Shown: positions 26,443-34,079 of the stretch, piece by piece
Layout of the letters: each line of letters starts with the position of its first letter
Numbering within the stretch: the stretch's first letter is position 1
NCBI GenBank assembly: GCA_022616555.1
Contig: JAKEEG010000069.1
Span: 1-38,795 of the forward strand
DNA: 38,795 bases
Source of the DNA: Ignavibacteriota bacterium
Lineage (GTDB): Bacteria > Bacteroidota > Ignavibacteria > UBA10030
Reading direction: 5' to 3'
Notes under the pieces: generated by a model
What the model saw: the letters and a program-made list of their open reading frames with translations, nothing else
Told to the model about the DNA's origin: nothing
Database searches by the model: none
Made by a program: the position numbers and the translations under genes

Positions 26443-26712
26443 ATGTCGTTAACCAAAGAAGCAAAATCAGAGCTCATTAAAAAATATGGCAAGAGCGCTA
26501 CCGACACAGGAACAGCGGAAGTGCAAATCGCCATTCTCACAGCGCACATCAACAGCTTATCGCCGCACCTTGAAGGCCATAAAAAGGACCATCACGGAAG
26601 GCTTGGGCTGTTGAAGCTCGTGGGCAAGCGCCGCCGTTTACTCGAATATTTGCAGCGGAAAGATATCAGCCGCTACAGAAAAATTATCCATGAGCTCGAT
26701 ATCAGGAAGTAA
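26443..26712 (+). CDS. rpsO: 30S ribosomal protein S15
   Basis: An 89-residue primary 16S rRNA-binding protein, the standard length. It has [40 protein letters not shown] and the C-terminal [26 protein letters not shown] at 26432-26437 serves as the ribosome binding site. It precedes pnp, as in most bacteria, with a terminator-like hairpin between. Confidence 0.97.
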   Translation: MSLTKEAKSELIKKYGKSATDTGTAEVQIAILTAHINSLSPHLEGHKKDHHGRLGLLKLVGKRRRLLEYLQRKDISRYRKIIHELDIRK

Positions 26713-26755
26713 GCTCACGGCGACGCGCCAATTGCGGCGCAGAGCTGTTTTTTTT
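26712..26755 (+). terminator. Hairpin terminator between rpsO and pnp
   Basis: The outer stem AGCTC/GAGCT (26712-26716 with 26742-26746) and inner stem GCGCC/GGCGC (26725-26729 with 26736-26740) are followed by a run of eight or nine T. The same arrangement in other bacteria gives partial termination and an RNA processing point controlling pnp. Confidence 0.7.
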
Positions 26756-26784
26756 AGACAAGCTGTTAGACAGAAAGAGGTGTT

Positions 26785-28962
26785 ATGATTATTAAAGAAG
26801 TGAACCTCGGCGGAAAATCGTTTTCCTTCGAGACAGGCCGCATGGCAAAACAAGCGGACGGTGCTGTGATGGTTCGCTACGGCGATACAATGGTGCTTGC
26901 TACTGTAGTGAGTGCCCGCGAACCGAAGGAAGACCAGGATTTCTTCCCGCTGCAGGTTGAATATCGTGAAAAGACCGCGGCGGCAGGAAAAATTCCAGGC
27001 GGGTTTTTCAAGCGGGAAGGCAGGCCAACGGAGAAAGAGATTCTCTCCTCGCGTCTTATTGATAGGCCTATTCGCCCGATGTTTCCCAAAGAATATATGA
27101 ACGAGACTCAAGTGCTGGTGACAGTCTACTCGTCCGATGCCCAGCACGACGGTGATGTTCTCGGTGCGTGTGCTGCCTCGGCAGCATTGATGATTTCCGA
27201 TATTCCGTTCGACGGACCAATTGCAGAGGTTCGCGTTGGCCGGATTGATGGACAGTTTGTTATCAATCCGACATTTGCCGACCTCGCGCGTAGCGATATG
27301 GATGTGATCGTAGCCGGTACCTCCGACTCCATCGTGATGGTAGAGGGAGAGGCGCATGAGATTTCCGAAGCGGACATGATTGCCGCGCTGGAGTTTGGGC
27401 ACGCAGCAATCAAAACGCTATGCACAGTCCAGGAAGAGCTCGCGAAAGCGATCAACAAGTCGAAACGACCTATCATGAAGCCGGAAATACCCGAAGGCTT
27501 GGAAGCAGACGTCCAGAACCTTGCCGCAGACAAGCTGAAGGATCTTAGCCGTACGGTGCTGACAAAGGAACAGCGCTCAGAGGCCACAAACAAGGTCTAT
27601 GAAGAGGTCCACGAAGCGCTTGCCGAGAAATATCCTGAAAAAGAACTCGCCATAAATGAATTGATGCACGAGTTGGAAAGTACGGCAATGCGTGCAACCA
27701 TCCTCAATGAGAAGAAACGATTAGATGGACGCGGGTTGGCGAACATCCGCCCGATTACAATCGAAGTGGGTGTTTTGCCGCGCACGCACGGCTCAGCGCT
27801 CTTTACACGCGGGGAAACCCAAAGTTTGACCACTGCTACACTCGGTACGAAACTTGATGAGCAAATGATCGATGGCCTGTTGCCCGAAACCACAAAGCGG
27901 TTCATGCTGCACTACAACTTTCCGCCATTCAGCGTGGGCGAGGTGAAACGCATGATGTCGCCGGGGCGCAGAGAAATCGGACATGGCAATCTCGCCGAGC
28001 GCTCACTCAAAAATCTTGTGCCCAGTGAAAAAGAATTTCCGTACACCATCCGTATTGTGTCGGATATTCTTGAGTCCAACGGCTCATCATCGATGGCAAC
28101 GGTATGTGCCGGTAGCTTATCGTTGTTCGATGCTGGTGTTCCTTTGCCTCGACCTGTTGCAGGAATCGCGATGGGACTTGTGAAGGAAGGCGACAAAGTA
28201 GCTATTCTGAGTGACATCCTCGGCAACGAAGACCACCTGGGCGACATGGATTTTAAAGTCGCAGGTACTGACCGCGGGATTACTGCATTCCAGATGGATA
28301 TCAAGATCAAAGGTATCTCGTTTGCCATCATGCAACAGGCTCTCGCTCAGGCAAAGGAAGGCCGCCTGCACATACTTGGAGAAATGAACAAAGCCATTTC
28401 CCAGCCGCGCGCAGACCTTTCTCGCTATGCTCCTCGTCTGCAGACGGTGAAGATACCGGTTGATATGATCGGCGCGCTCATCGGTCCGGGCGGTAAGAAT
28501 ATCCGCCAGCTTGTTGCCGATAGCGGAGCGGAGATTAACGTTGATGACGATGGTACGGTTACTGTTGCGGCGGTGGAACAGGATTCAGCAGATAAAGCGC
28601 TGAACTACATTCGCAAATTAGCCGAGGTACCTGAGGTCGGCAAGGTGTACACGGCGACCGTGAAAAAAATCATGGAGTTCGGCGCGTTCGTGGAAATCCT
28701 TCCTGGCAAAGAAGGCTTGGTGCATATTTCTCAGCTTGATGTCAATCGCGTTGGCAAAGTGGAAGACCTTGTGAAGTTGGGCGATACCATCGAAGTGAAG
28801 CTGATGAAGATCGATGAAGAAGGCAGGTTGAATCTGAGCCGCAAGGCGTTGCTGCCCGGCGGAGAAAATGCGATGGAAGAGATGAACCGGCCGCGGCCGA
28901 AGCGCGACCACGGAGATCGTGGTGGACACCGGCGTGAGGGTCATTCTCGTCAGCGACGGTAA
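26785..28962 (+). CDS. pnp: Polyribonucleotide nucleotidyltransferase (PNPase)
   Basis: A 725-residue phosphorolytic 3'-5' exoribonuclease. Two RNase PH domains are present: the first with SFETGRMAKQADGAVMVRYG, the second with LDGRGLANIRPI, ALFTRGETQSLTTATLGT and SNGSSSMATVCAGSLSLFDA. They are joined by a helical domain. A KH domain (PVDMIGALIGPGGKNIRQLV, near residue 555) and an S1 domain (about 618-690) follow, then a basic, glycine-rich tail. A GAAAGAGGTG sequence precedes the ATG. Confidence 0.97.
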   Translation: MIIKEVNLGGKSFSFETGRMAKQADGAVMVRYGDTMVLATVVSAREPKEDQDFFPLQVEYREKTAAAGKIPGGFFKREGRPTEKEILSSRLIDRPIRPMFPKEYMNETQVLVTVYSSDAQHDGDVLGACAASAALMISDIPFDGPIAEVRVGRIDGQFVINPTFADLARSDMDVIVAGTSDSIVMVEGEAHEISEADMIAALEFGHAAIKTLCTVQEELAKAINKSKRPIMKPEIPEGLEADVQNLAADKLKDLSRTVLTKEQRSEATNKVYEEVHEALAEKYPEKELAINELMHELESTAMRATILNEKKRLDGRGLANIRPITIEVGVLPRTHGSALFTRGETQSLTTATLGTKLDEQMIDGLLPETTKRFMLHYNFPPFSVGEVKRMMSPGRREIGHGNLAERSLKNLVPSEKEFPYTIRIVSDILESNGSSSMATVCAGSLSLFDAGVPLPRPVAGIAMGLVKEGDKVAILSDILGNEDHLGDMDFKVAGTDRGITAFQMDIKIKGISFAIMQQALAQAKEGRLHILGEMNKAISQPRADLSRYAPRLQTVKIPVDMIGALIGPGGKNIRQLVADSGAEINVDDDGTVTVAAVEQDSADKALNYIRKLAEVPEVGKVYTATVKKIMEFGAFVEILPGKEGLVHISQLDVNRVGKVEDLVKLGDTIEVKLMKIDEEGRLNLSRKALLPGGENAMEEMNRPRPKRDHGDRGGHRREGHSRQRR

Positions 28963-28984
28963 TTGATTCACGAGCATAACGAGG

Positions 28985-29021
28985 AATCCTCACACTATCT
29001 CGAGCGTGTGGGGATTTTTTA
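28985..29021 (+). terminator. Rho-independent terminator after pnp
   Basis: AATCCTCACAC (28985-28995) pairs with GTGTGGGGATT (29006-29016), one G-T wobble, around a ten-base loop, and continues into T residues. It ends the rimP-pnp cluster only 13 bases before aroA. Confidence 0.85.
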
Positions 29022-29033
29022 TTAGGGGAATAC

Positions 29034-30311
29034 ATGACGCAAACGGTTATACATTCGAAAGGTTTGCGAGGAACGGTATCGGTTCCGGGAGATAAATCCA
29101 TCTCTCATCGTGCTTTGCTGTTTGCTGCGCTTGCAGAGGGGGATTGTGAAATAACCGGTCTTTCCAATGCGGCTGACCCGAAGAGCACGATGGAATGTTT
29201 GCGTGCAATAGGGGTTGACATAGTTGAGCGGGATGGCAGTGTCACGGTCCGCGGTAAAGGTTTGCGCGGTTTGAGCGCGCCAAGTAGTGTGCTCGATGCA
29301 GGTAATTCCGGTACCACAATACGATTGCTTGCGGGTATCCTTTCGGGTCAACGATTCGCGTCGGAAATAACTGGTGATGCGTCGCTCCGAAGCCGACCGA
29401 TGAAGCGCATTATTGAGCCGCTGTCAAAGATGGGCGCAAACATTCGAGGGACGCAAACATTCCACGCACCGTTAACGATCCAAGCTGTTTCAAAGCTCCG
29501 ATCGATTTCCTATGAGATGCCAGTTGCAAGCGCGCAGGTGAAATCAGCAATTCTCCTTGCAGGTCTCTATGCGGAAGGCAAGACTATTGTCGTCGAAAAA
29601 TTGCCGAGTCGCGACCATACGGAGCGTATGCTTGGTTTGGACGTATCTAATAATTCAGGCGAACGGATAGTCGCGGTAGAGGGCGGAATGAAAATAGTTC
29701 CTCGCGCATTTGTTGTACCGGGAGATATTTCCGCGGCTGCATTCTTTATTGCCGCGGGATTGCTCGTTCCTACTACGGAAGTCGTTATCAAAAACGTTGG
29801 GCTCAACCCTACACGCACCGCGGTTTTGGATATCTTCAAGCAAATGGGAGGGAAGGTTGAGATCACTAACAAGCGGATAGTAGCGGGTGAACCGCTGGGT
29901 GATGTTGCAGTGCGATCATCTGATTTACACACTGGCTTCGAACTACGAGGGGAGAGGGTAGCCGCGCTTATAGATGAGATACCCATTCTTGCTGTTACCG
30001 CTGCTTTTTCGAAGGGTGTCTTCGCTGTGCGAGAGGCAAAAGATCTGCGGGCAAAGGAATCCGATCGAATTAAAACGATTGTGACAAATCTCCGTGCAAT
30101 GGAGCTTGAGGTAGAAGAGTACGAGGATGGGTTTGCATTTGTCGGACGTGAAAACCTTCGCGGAGCAAGCGTAGAGAGTTATCATGACCACCGTATCGCC
30201 ATGGCGTTTGCTATCGCAGGGTTACGAGCTACAGGCGAGACCAAAATTCAAAATGCCGAGTGCGCAGATATTTCGTTCCCGGGGTTTTGGGATGAGCTGA
30301 AGAAGTTATAA
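29034..30311 (+). CDS. aroA: 3-Phosphoshikimate 1-carboxyvinyltransferase (EPSP synthase), class II-type
   Basis: The sixth shikimate-pathway step, joining shikimate 3-phosphate with phosphoenolpyruvate. The 425-residue protein shows PGDKSISHRALLFAALAEGD, LDAGNSGTTIRLLAG, SLRSRPMKRIIEPL, RAKESDRI and YHDHRIAMAFAIAGL. Four short motifs associated with class II enzymes (GDKS, SAQVK, RDHTE, NPTR) are all present, which predicts low sensitivity to glyphosate; this is a family inference, not a measured property. Its TAA lies in a palindrome shared with the stop of the convergent bshC. No other aro genes are nearby. Confidence 0.95.
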   Translation: MTQTVIHSKGLRGTVSVPGDKSISHRALLFAALAEGDCEITGLSNAADPKSTMECLRAIGVDIVERDGSVTVRGKGLRGLSAPSSVLDAGNSGTTIRLLAGILSGQRFASEITGDASLRSRPMKRIIEPLSKMGANIRGTQTFHAPLTIQAVSKLRSISYEMPVASAQVKSAILLAGLYAEGKTIVVEKLPSRDHTERMLGLDVSNNSGERIVAVEGGMKIVPRAFVVPGDISAAAFFIAAGLLVPTTEVVIKNVGLNPTRTAVLDIFKQMGGKVEITNKRIVAGEPLGDVAVRSSDLHTGFELRGERVAALIDEIPILAVTAAFSKGVFAVREAKDLRAKESDRIKTIVTNLRAMELEVEEYEDGFAFVGRENLRGASVESYHDHRIAMAFAIAGLRATGETKIQNAECADISFPGFWDELKKL

Positions 30312-31946
30312 CGATATCACCTGGTGCTTAAACTTCTCGATCGACATCTCGCCGTAGAGCCACTTCACAAATTCCAACCCGTATTTATTTAAGAAATACA
30401 CGCCGTTAAGTGTTCGCTCCTGAAAATTTCCCCCTGGGTATACGAATAGCGCCGCCTTATCAACCTGTCGTAAGGATACTTCGTGACGGCGTTTTTGTGC
30501 TGCAATCGACTTTTCCTTCAGTCCGTCAAGTGCTCCTCTCATCTTAGACTTGGCGTTATCTAACGCGCCAAGGAGAGTCGGGTCGATCGTTTGGATTCCT
30601 TCTTTCATACTTCCCAACGAATTTTCAATCGCTTGAAACGTATTCGCGAATAGCTCATCGACTTTGACGTCTGAAATTTCATCCGCAATCCTCTGTTTGA
30701 TAAGCTCCGTATCGCGGAGAACATCGGTTAGCTCTATATGAAACCGCGTTAGAACTTTCTCGACTTTTTCTTCTACGATGGTAATGCTTGCACGGGGATA
30801 AATTATAGGTTCGGGAATTCCAAATTCCTGATATAAAGGTTTGAGTTGAGCGAAATAGGCAATTTCTGATGGCCCGGCGACGTACGCTGCGGTGGGAAGT
30901 AATGTGTCTTGACACAGCGGGCGCAACACCACATTGGGACTTAGCAAGTGCGGCGAATTGGATAGCACATCTTGTAAATATTCCTTCGGCAATGTTTTAC
31001 GCGTACCCTTGAGAGCATAGCCATTTTCTTTCGGCTCTAGTAGGTAACGCCCACCTTCATGAAATAAGAATGAATTCAGGGTCTTCGGTTTGATTTGCGC
31101 GTGATAAGTCTTTTCCAACTCTGCACTTTGGTCGATTACTAGCTTACAAAGTTTAGGCGTTTCCTCTAAGTCCTTTTTGAAAACGGGGATGAGTAGCTTC
31201 TTGACTTCCGGGTCGTTTGGGTCTAAGAAGATTAGCCCTGAATCATCTAGTAGGTCGTTCATGAGATGAACGAATGCTTTGTTGAACGTCATCCCTTTCT
31301 GGTAGGCAGTCTTGAAAAGCTGAAGCACCTTCGGCTTGAATTCCGTCTGCATCAGCGAACCATCGAGAGAAGAAAAAAACTGCTCGATGTTCTCGTCGAA
31401 TTCCAATGTGCCCACCGCGCCGAGATTTTTTCCGGGGTCCTTGCCTTTCAATTGGTAATCCAGCTTAACGAGGTCATTCGATGTGTTAATAAACTGGATC
31501 GAGTTGACTTCCTCGTAGTCGTGGTCTTCGCCCTCAAGCCAGAAGACCGGAACAAAATGATAATCCGGAAATTTCGCTCCAAGTTTTTCGACAAGCTTCA
31601 GAACGGTCAGAGTTTTGTAAATCGTGTAGAGCGGACCGGTGAAGAGTCCGACTTGCTGTCCGGTCACGATTGCGACGGTGTTGTCGTTCAGCAGCAAGTC
31701 GATGTTTGCGAGTGTGCGTACGCCGCAGTGGAAATTCCTATTCTGAGTGCTCAGAATTTGTACGATTGCAGAGCGGTCAATTGTACGTGCTGAGACACGC
31801 TCCAGACAACGCTTCCAATCGGCATCATCTCTGTAGTTGCCGTTGTAGTATTGTTGTACTGTTGAGTAATCCCGGATGTAATCGAGAAAAAGAGAAGAGA
31901 AAGCAGAGTTATCGGACGGAAGTTCTGTGTAATCGAGCCAGGTCAT
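30306..31946 (-). CDS. bshC: Putative bacillithiol biosynthesis cysteine-adding enzyme BshC
   Basis: A 546-residue cytosolic protein that adds cysteine to glucosaminyl-malate to complete bacillithiol, a low-molecular-weight thiol of Bacillota and many Bacteroidota. It shows the strongly conserved VTGQQVGLFTGPLYTIYKTL, the FVPVFWLEGEDHDYEEVN segment, the central HEGGRYLLEP, PLCQDTLLPTAAYVAGPSEI (the usual position of a conserved CQD) and a predicted coiled coil before the C terminus. ATG 31946 (MTWLDYTELP) is preferred; the open frame runs 31 codons further without family similarity. It is the only minus-strand gene in the window. The other bsh genes are not here. Confidence 0.9.
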   Translation of the reverse strand: MTWLDYTELPSDNSAFSSLFLDYIRDYSTVQQYYNGNYRDDADWKRCLERVSARTIDRSAIVQILSTQNRNFHCGVRTLANIDLLLNDNTVAIVTGQQVGLFTGPLYTIYKTLTVLKLVEKLGAKFPDYHFVPVFWLEGEDHDYEEVNSIQFINTSNDLVKLDYQLKGKDPGKNLGAVGTLEFDENIEQFFSSLDGSLMQTEFKPKVLQLFKTAYQKGMTFNKAFVHLMNDLLDDSGLIFLDPNDPEVKKLLIPVFKKDLEETPKLCKLVIDQSAELEKTYHAQIKPKTLNSFLFHEGGRYLLEPKENGYALKGTRKTLPKEYLQDVLSNSPHLLSPNVVLRPLCQDTLLPTAAYVAGPSEIAYFAQLKPLYQEFGIPEPIIYPRASITIVEEKVEKVLTRFHIELTDVLRDTELIKQRIADEISDVKVDELFANTFQAIENSLGSMKEGIQTIDPTLLGALDNAKSKMRGALDGLKEKSIAAQKRRHEVSLRQVDKAALFVYPGGNFQERTLNGVYFLNKYGLEFVKWLYGEMSIEKFKHQVISL

Positions 31947-31958
31947 GAAGTACAAGAT

Positions 31959-31988
31959 AGTGTATGAAATTTCAACATGCTGTGCCAA
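31959..31988 (-). promoter_or_regulatory. Possible promoter of bshC
   Basis: On the minus strand TTGGCA (31988-31983), an 18-base spacer and TACACT (31964-31959) form a plausible promoter. A start near 31952 would leave only about six bases before the ATG, and no Shine-Dalgarno is visible. Confidence 0.35.
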
Positions 31989-32185
31989 TATACGATTTTG
32001 GGTTTGGACGTGCAAGAACAAGTACTGCAATTTTAGCAATCTATCGGGAAACCATCGAAACGCCTACGTTGTTTTTATGAGAAGGGATCAACACGAGTTC
32101 AGCTCACAGGTACGACCACACAAGCTGCATTAAACGTGGTCGTCGAAAAAAGTTCCCTTTTCTTAATGATTCCCTGCATTTTTTC

Positions 32186-32214
32186 TTGACAAACGTAAGA
32201 ACCTTTCTTATATT
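32186..32214 (+). promoter_or_regulatory. Strong sigma70-type promoter of the respiratory operon
   Basis: TTGACA (32186-32191), a spacer of exactly 17 bases and TATATT (32209-32214) give a near-consensus promoter. Transcription should start near 32221, leaving a leader of about 48 bases before the ferredoxin ATG; it includes AGAGGGAG at 32231-32238. Confidence 0.8.
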
Positions 32215-32268
32215 CGTTACTGTTAAGTAGAGAGGGAGTAGAATTTCCGAAGACTTTACAAGTATTGA

Positions 32269-32592
32269 ATGACTCAAGCCCCAACGCCTCGACCCGCAAC
32301 TCCGGCAGCTGCTCAGGCGGCGCCAAAGAAGAAAAAGAAATCTCCTCTGGTAGCCATCGTTCATCCGGAAGGGTGCACTGGGTGCGAGGTCTGCATTGAA
32401 TTTTGTCCTGTCGATTGTTTGTACAAGGTCCCCGGTCCTGAACATCCTGAAGAGCACGGTTACATCAGCGTGAACGGCGTAGTTGTTGTCGATGAGGAGG
32501 TTTGTATCGGGTGCAAACTGTGCGCTAAGTACTGCCCGTGGGAGACCATCGATATGGTAAAACGAGCTGAGGAAATCGGAGCGGCAGCATAA
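32269..32592 (+). CDS. 2x[4Fe-4S] ferredoxin heading the bc-type complex operon
   Basis: A 107-residue soluble ferredoxin with two complete cluster motifs: CTGCEVCIEFCP (cysteines 36, 39, 42, 46) and CIGCKLCAKYCP (79, 82, 85, 89). An extra cysteine is at 50. Residues 1-24 form an unusual Ala/Pro-rich tail ending in five lysines, absent from ordinary bacterial ferredoxins. No signal peptide is seen, so it should be cytosolic. It is the first gene after the strong promoter and precedes the Rieske gene by 56 bases. A role as electron donor or acceptor of the membrane complex, or as a peripheral subunit, is inferred from position only. Confidence 0.88.
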   Translation: MTQAPTPRPATPAAAQAAPKKKKKSPLVAIVHPEGCTGCEVCIEFCPVDCLYKVPGPEHPEEHGYISVNGVVVVDEEVCIGCKLCAKYCPWETIDMVKRAEEIGAAA

Positions 32593-32648
32593 ATATTTGT
32601 TAATGTTGTACAAGTTGTTCTTGTGCTCTGGAACGGAAGGAAGACGCA

Positions 32649-33290
32649 ATGTCCGATCAGGTTTCACAGGAAGTAAACAACCAACCTGCAGCAGAAGCCG
32701 TAGCGCAACAGGCTCCCAAGCCTGCGTCGCCGCAGATTTCTCCGTCGCCGTTGCCGCGCAAACCTAAACAAGACCGTCCGCCCGAGGGCGACCCTGGCAT
32801 TTGGCGCTTAAGCCGACGCAATCTTCTGACGCTTGCAGGTTGGATGGGTTTTTTCGGCTTCATCATCGCTTCGACGATCGGCTCGCTGCGTTATATGTTC
32901 CCGCGTGTGTTGTTTGAGCCCCCCATGAAATTTAAAGCTGGCTCACCAAGTGAGTTCACCATCGGCGAAGTCAGCGAACGATTCAAAGATGAAAAGCGTG
33001 TGTGGATTGTACGCGAGCGCGAGGGGTTCTATGCGCTGATTTCCATTTGTACACACCTCGGCTGCACGCCGCGTTGGCTCCCCTCCGATAATAAATTCAA
33101 ATGCCCCTGCCACGGCAGCGGCTTTTACAAAACGGGAATGAACTTCGAAGGTCCCGCTCCGCGCCCGCTCGAGCGCGCGTACGTCGGCATTGCAGACGAT
33201 GGGCAACTGGAAATCGACAGAAGCATTAAATTTCTATATGAAAAAAATGAGTGGACCAAGCCGGGTGCTTTTTTGAAGTATACAGGGTAA
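32649..33290 (+). CDS. Rieske [2Fe-2S] iron-sulfur subunit of a bc-type complex
   Basis: A 213-residue membrane-anchored Rieske protein. After a Pro/Ala-rich N-terminal stretch of about 45 residues comes a twin-arginine sequence (LSRRNLLTLAGWMGFFGFII) leading into one membrane helix, suggesting Tat export. The cluster motifs are CTHLGC (Cys134, His136, with Cys139) and CPCHGSGF (Cys152, His155, with Cys154), the last pair of cysteines forming the usual disulfide. It takes the first electron from quinol at the Qo site. It lies 12 bases before cytochrome b. Confidence 0.93.
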   Translation: MSDQVSQEVNNQPAAEAVAQQAPKPASPQISPSPLPRKPKQDRPPEGDPGIWRLSRRNLLTLAGWMGFFGFIIASTIGSLRYMFPRVLFEPPMKFKAGSPSEFTIGEVSERFKDEKRVWIVREREGFYALISICTHLGCTPRWLPSDNKFKCPCHGSGFYKTGMNFEGPAPRPLERAYVGIADDGQLEIDRSIKFLYEKNEWTKPGAFLKYTG

Positions 33291-33302
33291 TGGAGATTGC
33301 CA

Positions 33303-34070
33303 ATGTTTGACCAGCTCAAGAAAACAGAAGTCTATAAATCGATATTCAGGCATTCGTATCAGGACACGCAGCGCAACCGTGCTCTGCAGATTGTCGATAA
33401 CGTCTTCCTGCATCTGCATCCTGTCCGAGTGCCACGCCATGCAACAAACCTGAGTTACACGTGGGGGATGGGAGGAATAACGTTTTTGCTATTCCTTATC
33501 CTTACGATTACCGGCGTGATCCTGATGTTCTACTATCGTCCGACAGCGCAGTATGCGTACGAGGATATGAAGTATCTGATGAACGACGTTCCGTTCGGTC
33601 CATTGATTCGCAACATGCACCGGTGGGCAGCTCATGCGATGGTGCTGACCGTCATGCTGCACATGTTCCGCGTGTTTCTCACAGGCTCGTACAAACCTCC
33701 GCGGCAATTTAACTGGGTCGTGGGTGTACTTCTTCTTGTGCTCACACTGCTGTTGAGTTTCTCTGGCTACTTGCTGCCGTGGGATCAGCTTTCCATTTGG
33801 GCTGTTACCGTCGGCACAAACATGGCGCGCGCGACTCCCTTGCTTGGACACGAGGGCCCACTTGGTCCGGAACTTGGGATGAGAATCGATAACGACGTCC
33901 GCTTCGTGTTGCTCGGCGGTACAGAGGTCGGTCCCCCGACGCTGCTTCGGTTTTATGTCGGTCATTGTATTTTCCTGCCGCTCATCGCGGTGATATTTAT
34001 GGCGGTACATTTCTGGCGCGTACGCAAAGACGGCGGCATCTCGGGTCCCGAAGCCGCAAAAAAGATATAA
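33303..34070 (+). CDS. Cytochrome b6-like subunit (N-terminal half of cytochrome b)
   Basis: A 255-residue integral membrane protein with four helices carrying two b haems. The ligands are His106/His120 (MHRWAAHA and [10 protein letters not shown], spacing 14) and His221/His236 (VGHCIF and [16 protein letters not shown], spacing 15). The 14/15 spacing is as in b6f complexes. The position of the cysteine that binds the extra c-type haem in b6f proteins is glycine here (GMGGIT), so that haem should be absent. ATG 33303 is preferred to TTG 33297 because GGAGA lies six bases away. The partner half is the next gene. Confidence 0.92.
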   Translation: MFDQLKKTEVYKSIFRHSYQDTQRNRALQIVDNVFLHLHPVRVPRHATNLSYTWGMGGITFLLFLILTITGVILMFYYRPTAQYAYEDMKYLMNDVPFGPLIRNMHRWAAHAMVLTVMLHMFRVFLTGSYKPPRQFNWVVGVLLLVLTLLLSFSGYLLPWDQLSIWAVTVGTNMARATPLLGHEGPLGPELGMRIDNDVRFVLLGGTEVGPPTLLRFYVGHCIFLPLIAVIFMAVHFWRVRKDGGISGPEAAKKI

Positions 34071-34079
34071 GGCGATCGC

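Larger units (their letters stand above)
31947..32268. other. Divergent intergenic region between bshC and the respiratory operon
   Basis: A 322-base gap without a convincing gene. It contains the possible bshC promoter (31959-31988, minus strand), a hairpin with ACGACCAC/GTGGTCGT arms (32112-32119 with 32136-32143, 16-base loop) and the strong rightward promoter at 32186. Short frames crossing it show no recognisable product. The hairpin lies about 40 bases upstream of the -35 and could be an operator. Confidence 0.6.

Noticed and set aside
31266-31793. A 175-codon plus-strand frame opposite bshC.
   Set aside because: It lies wholly inside bshC in antisense, has no family similarity and no ribosome binding site.
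31945-32133. A short plus-strand frame in the bshC-ferredoxin gap.
   Set aside because: It begins at the bshC start codon region, has no ribosome binding site, is cysteine- and asparagine-rich without pattern, and ends before the operon promoter.
32112-32160. The hairpin at 32112-32143 as a rho-independent terminator.
   Set aside because: It is followed by A residues and not T on the plus strand, and no plus-strand gene precedes it, so an operator or chance palindrome is more likely.
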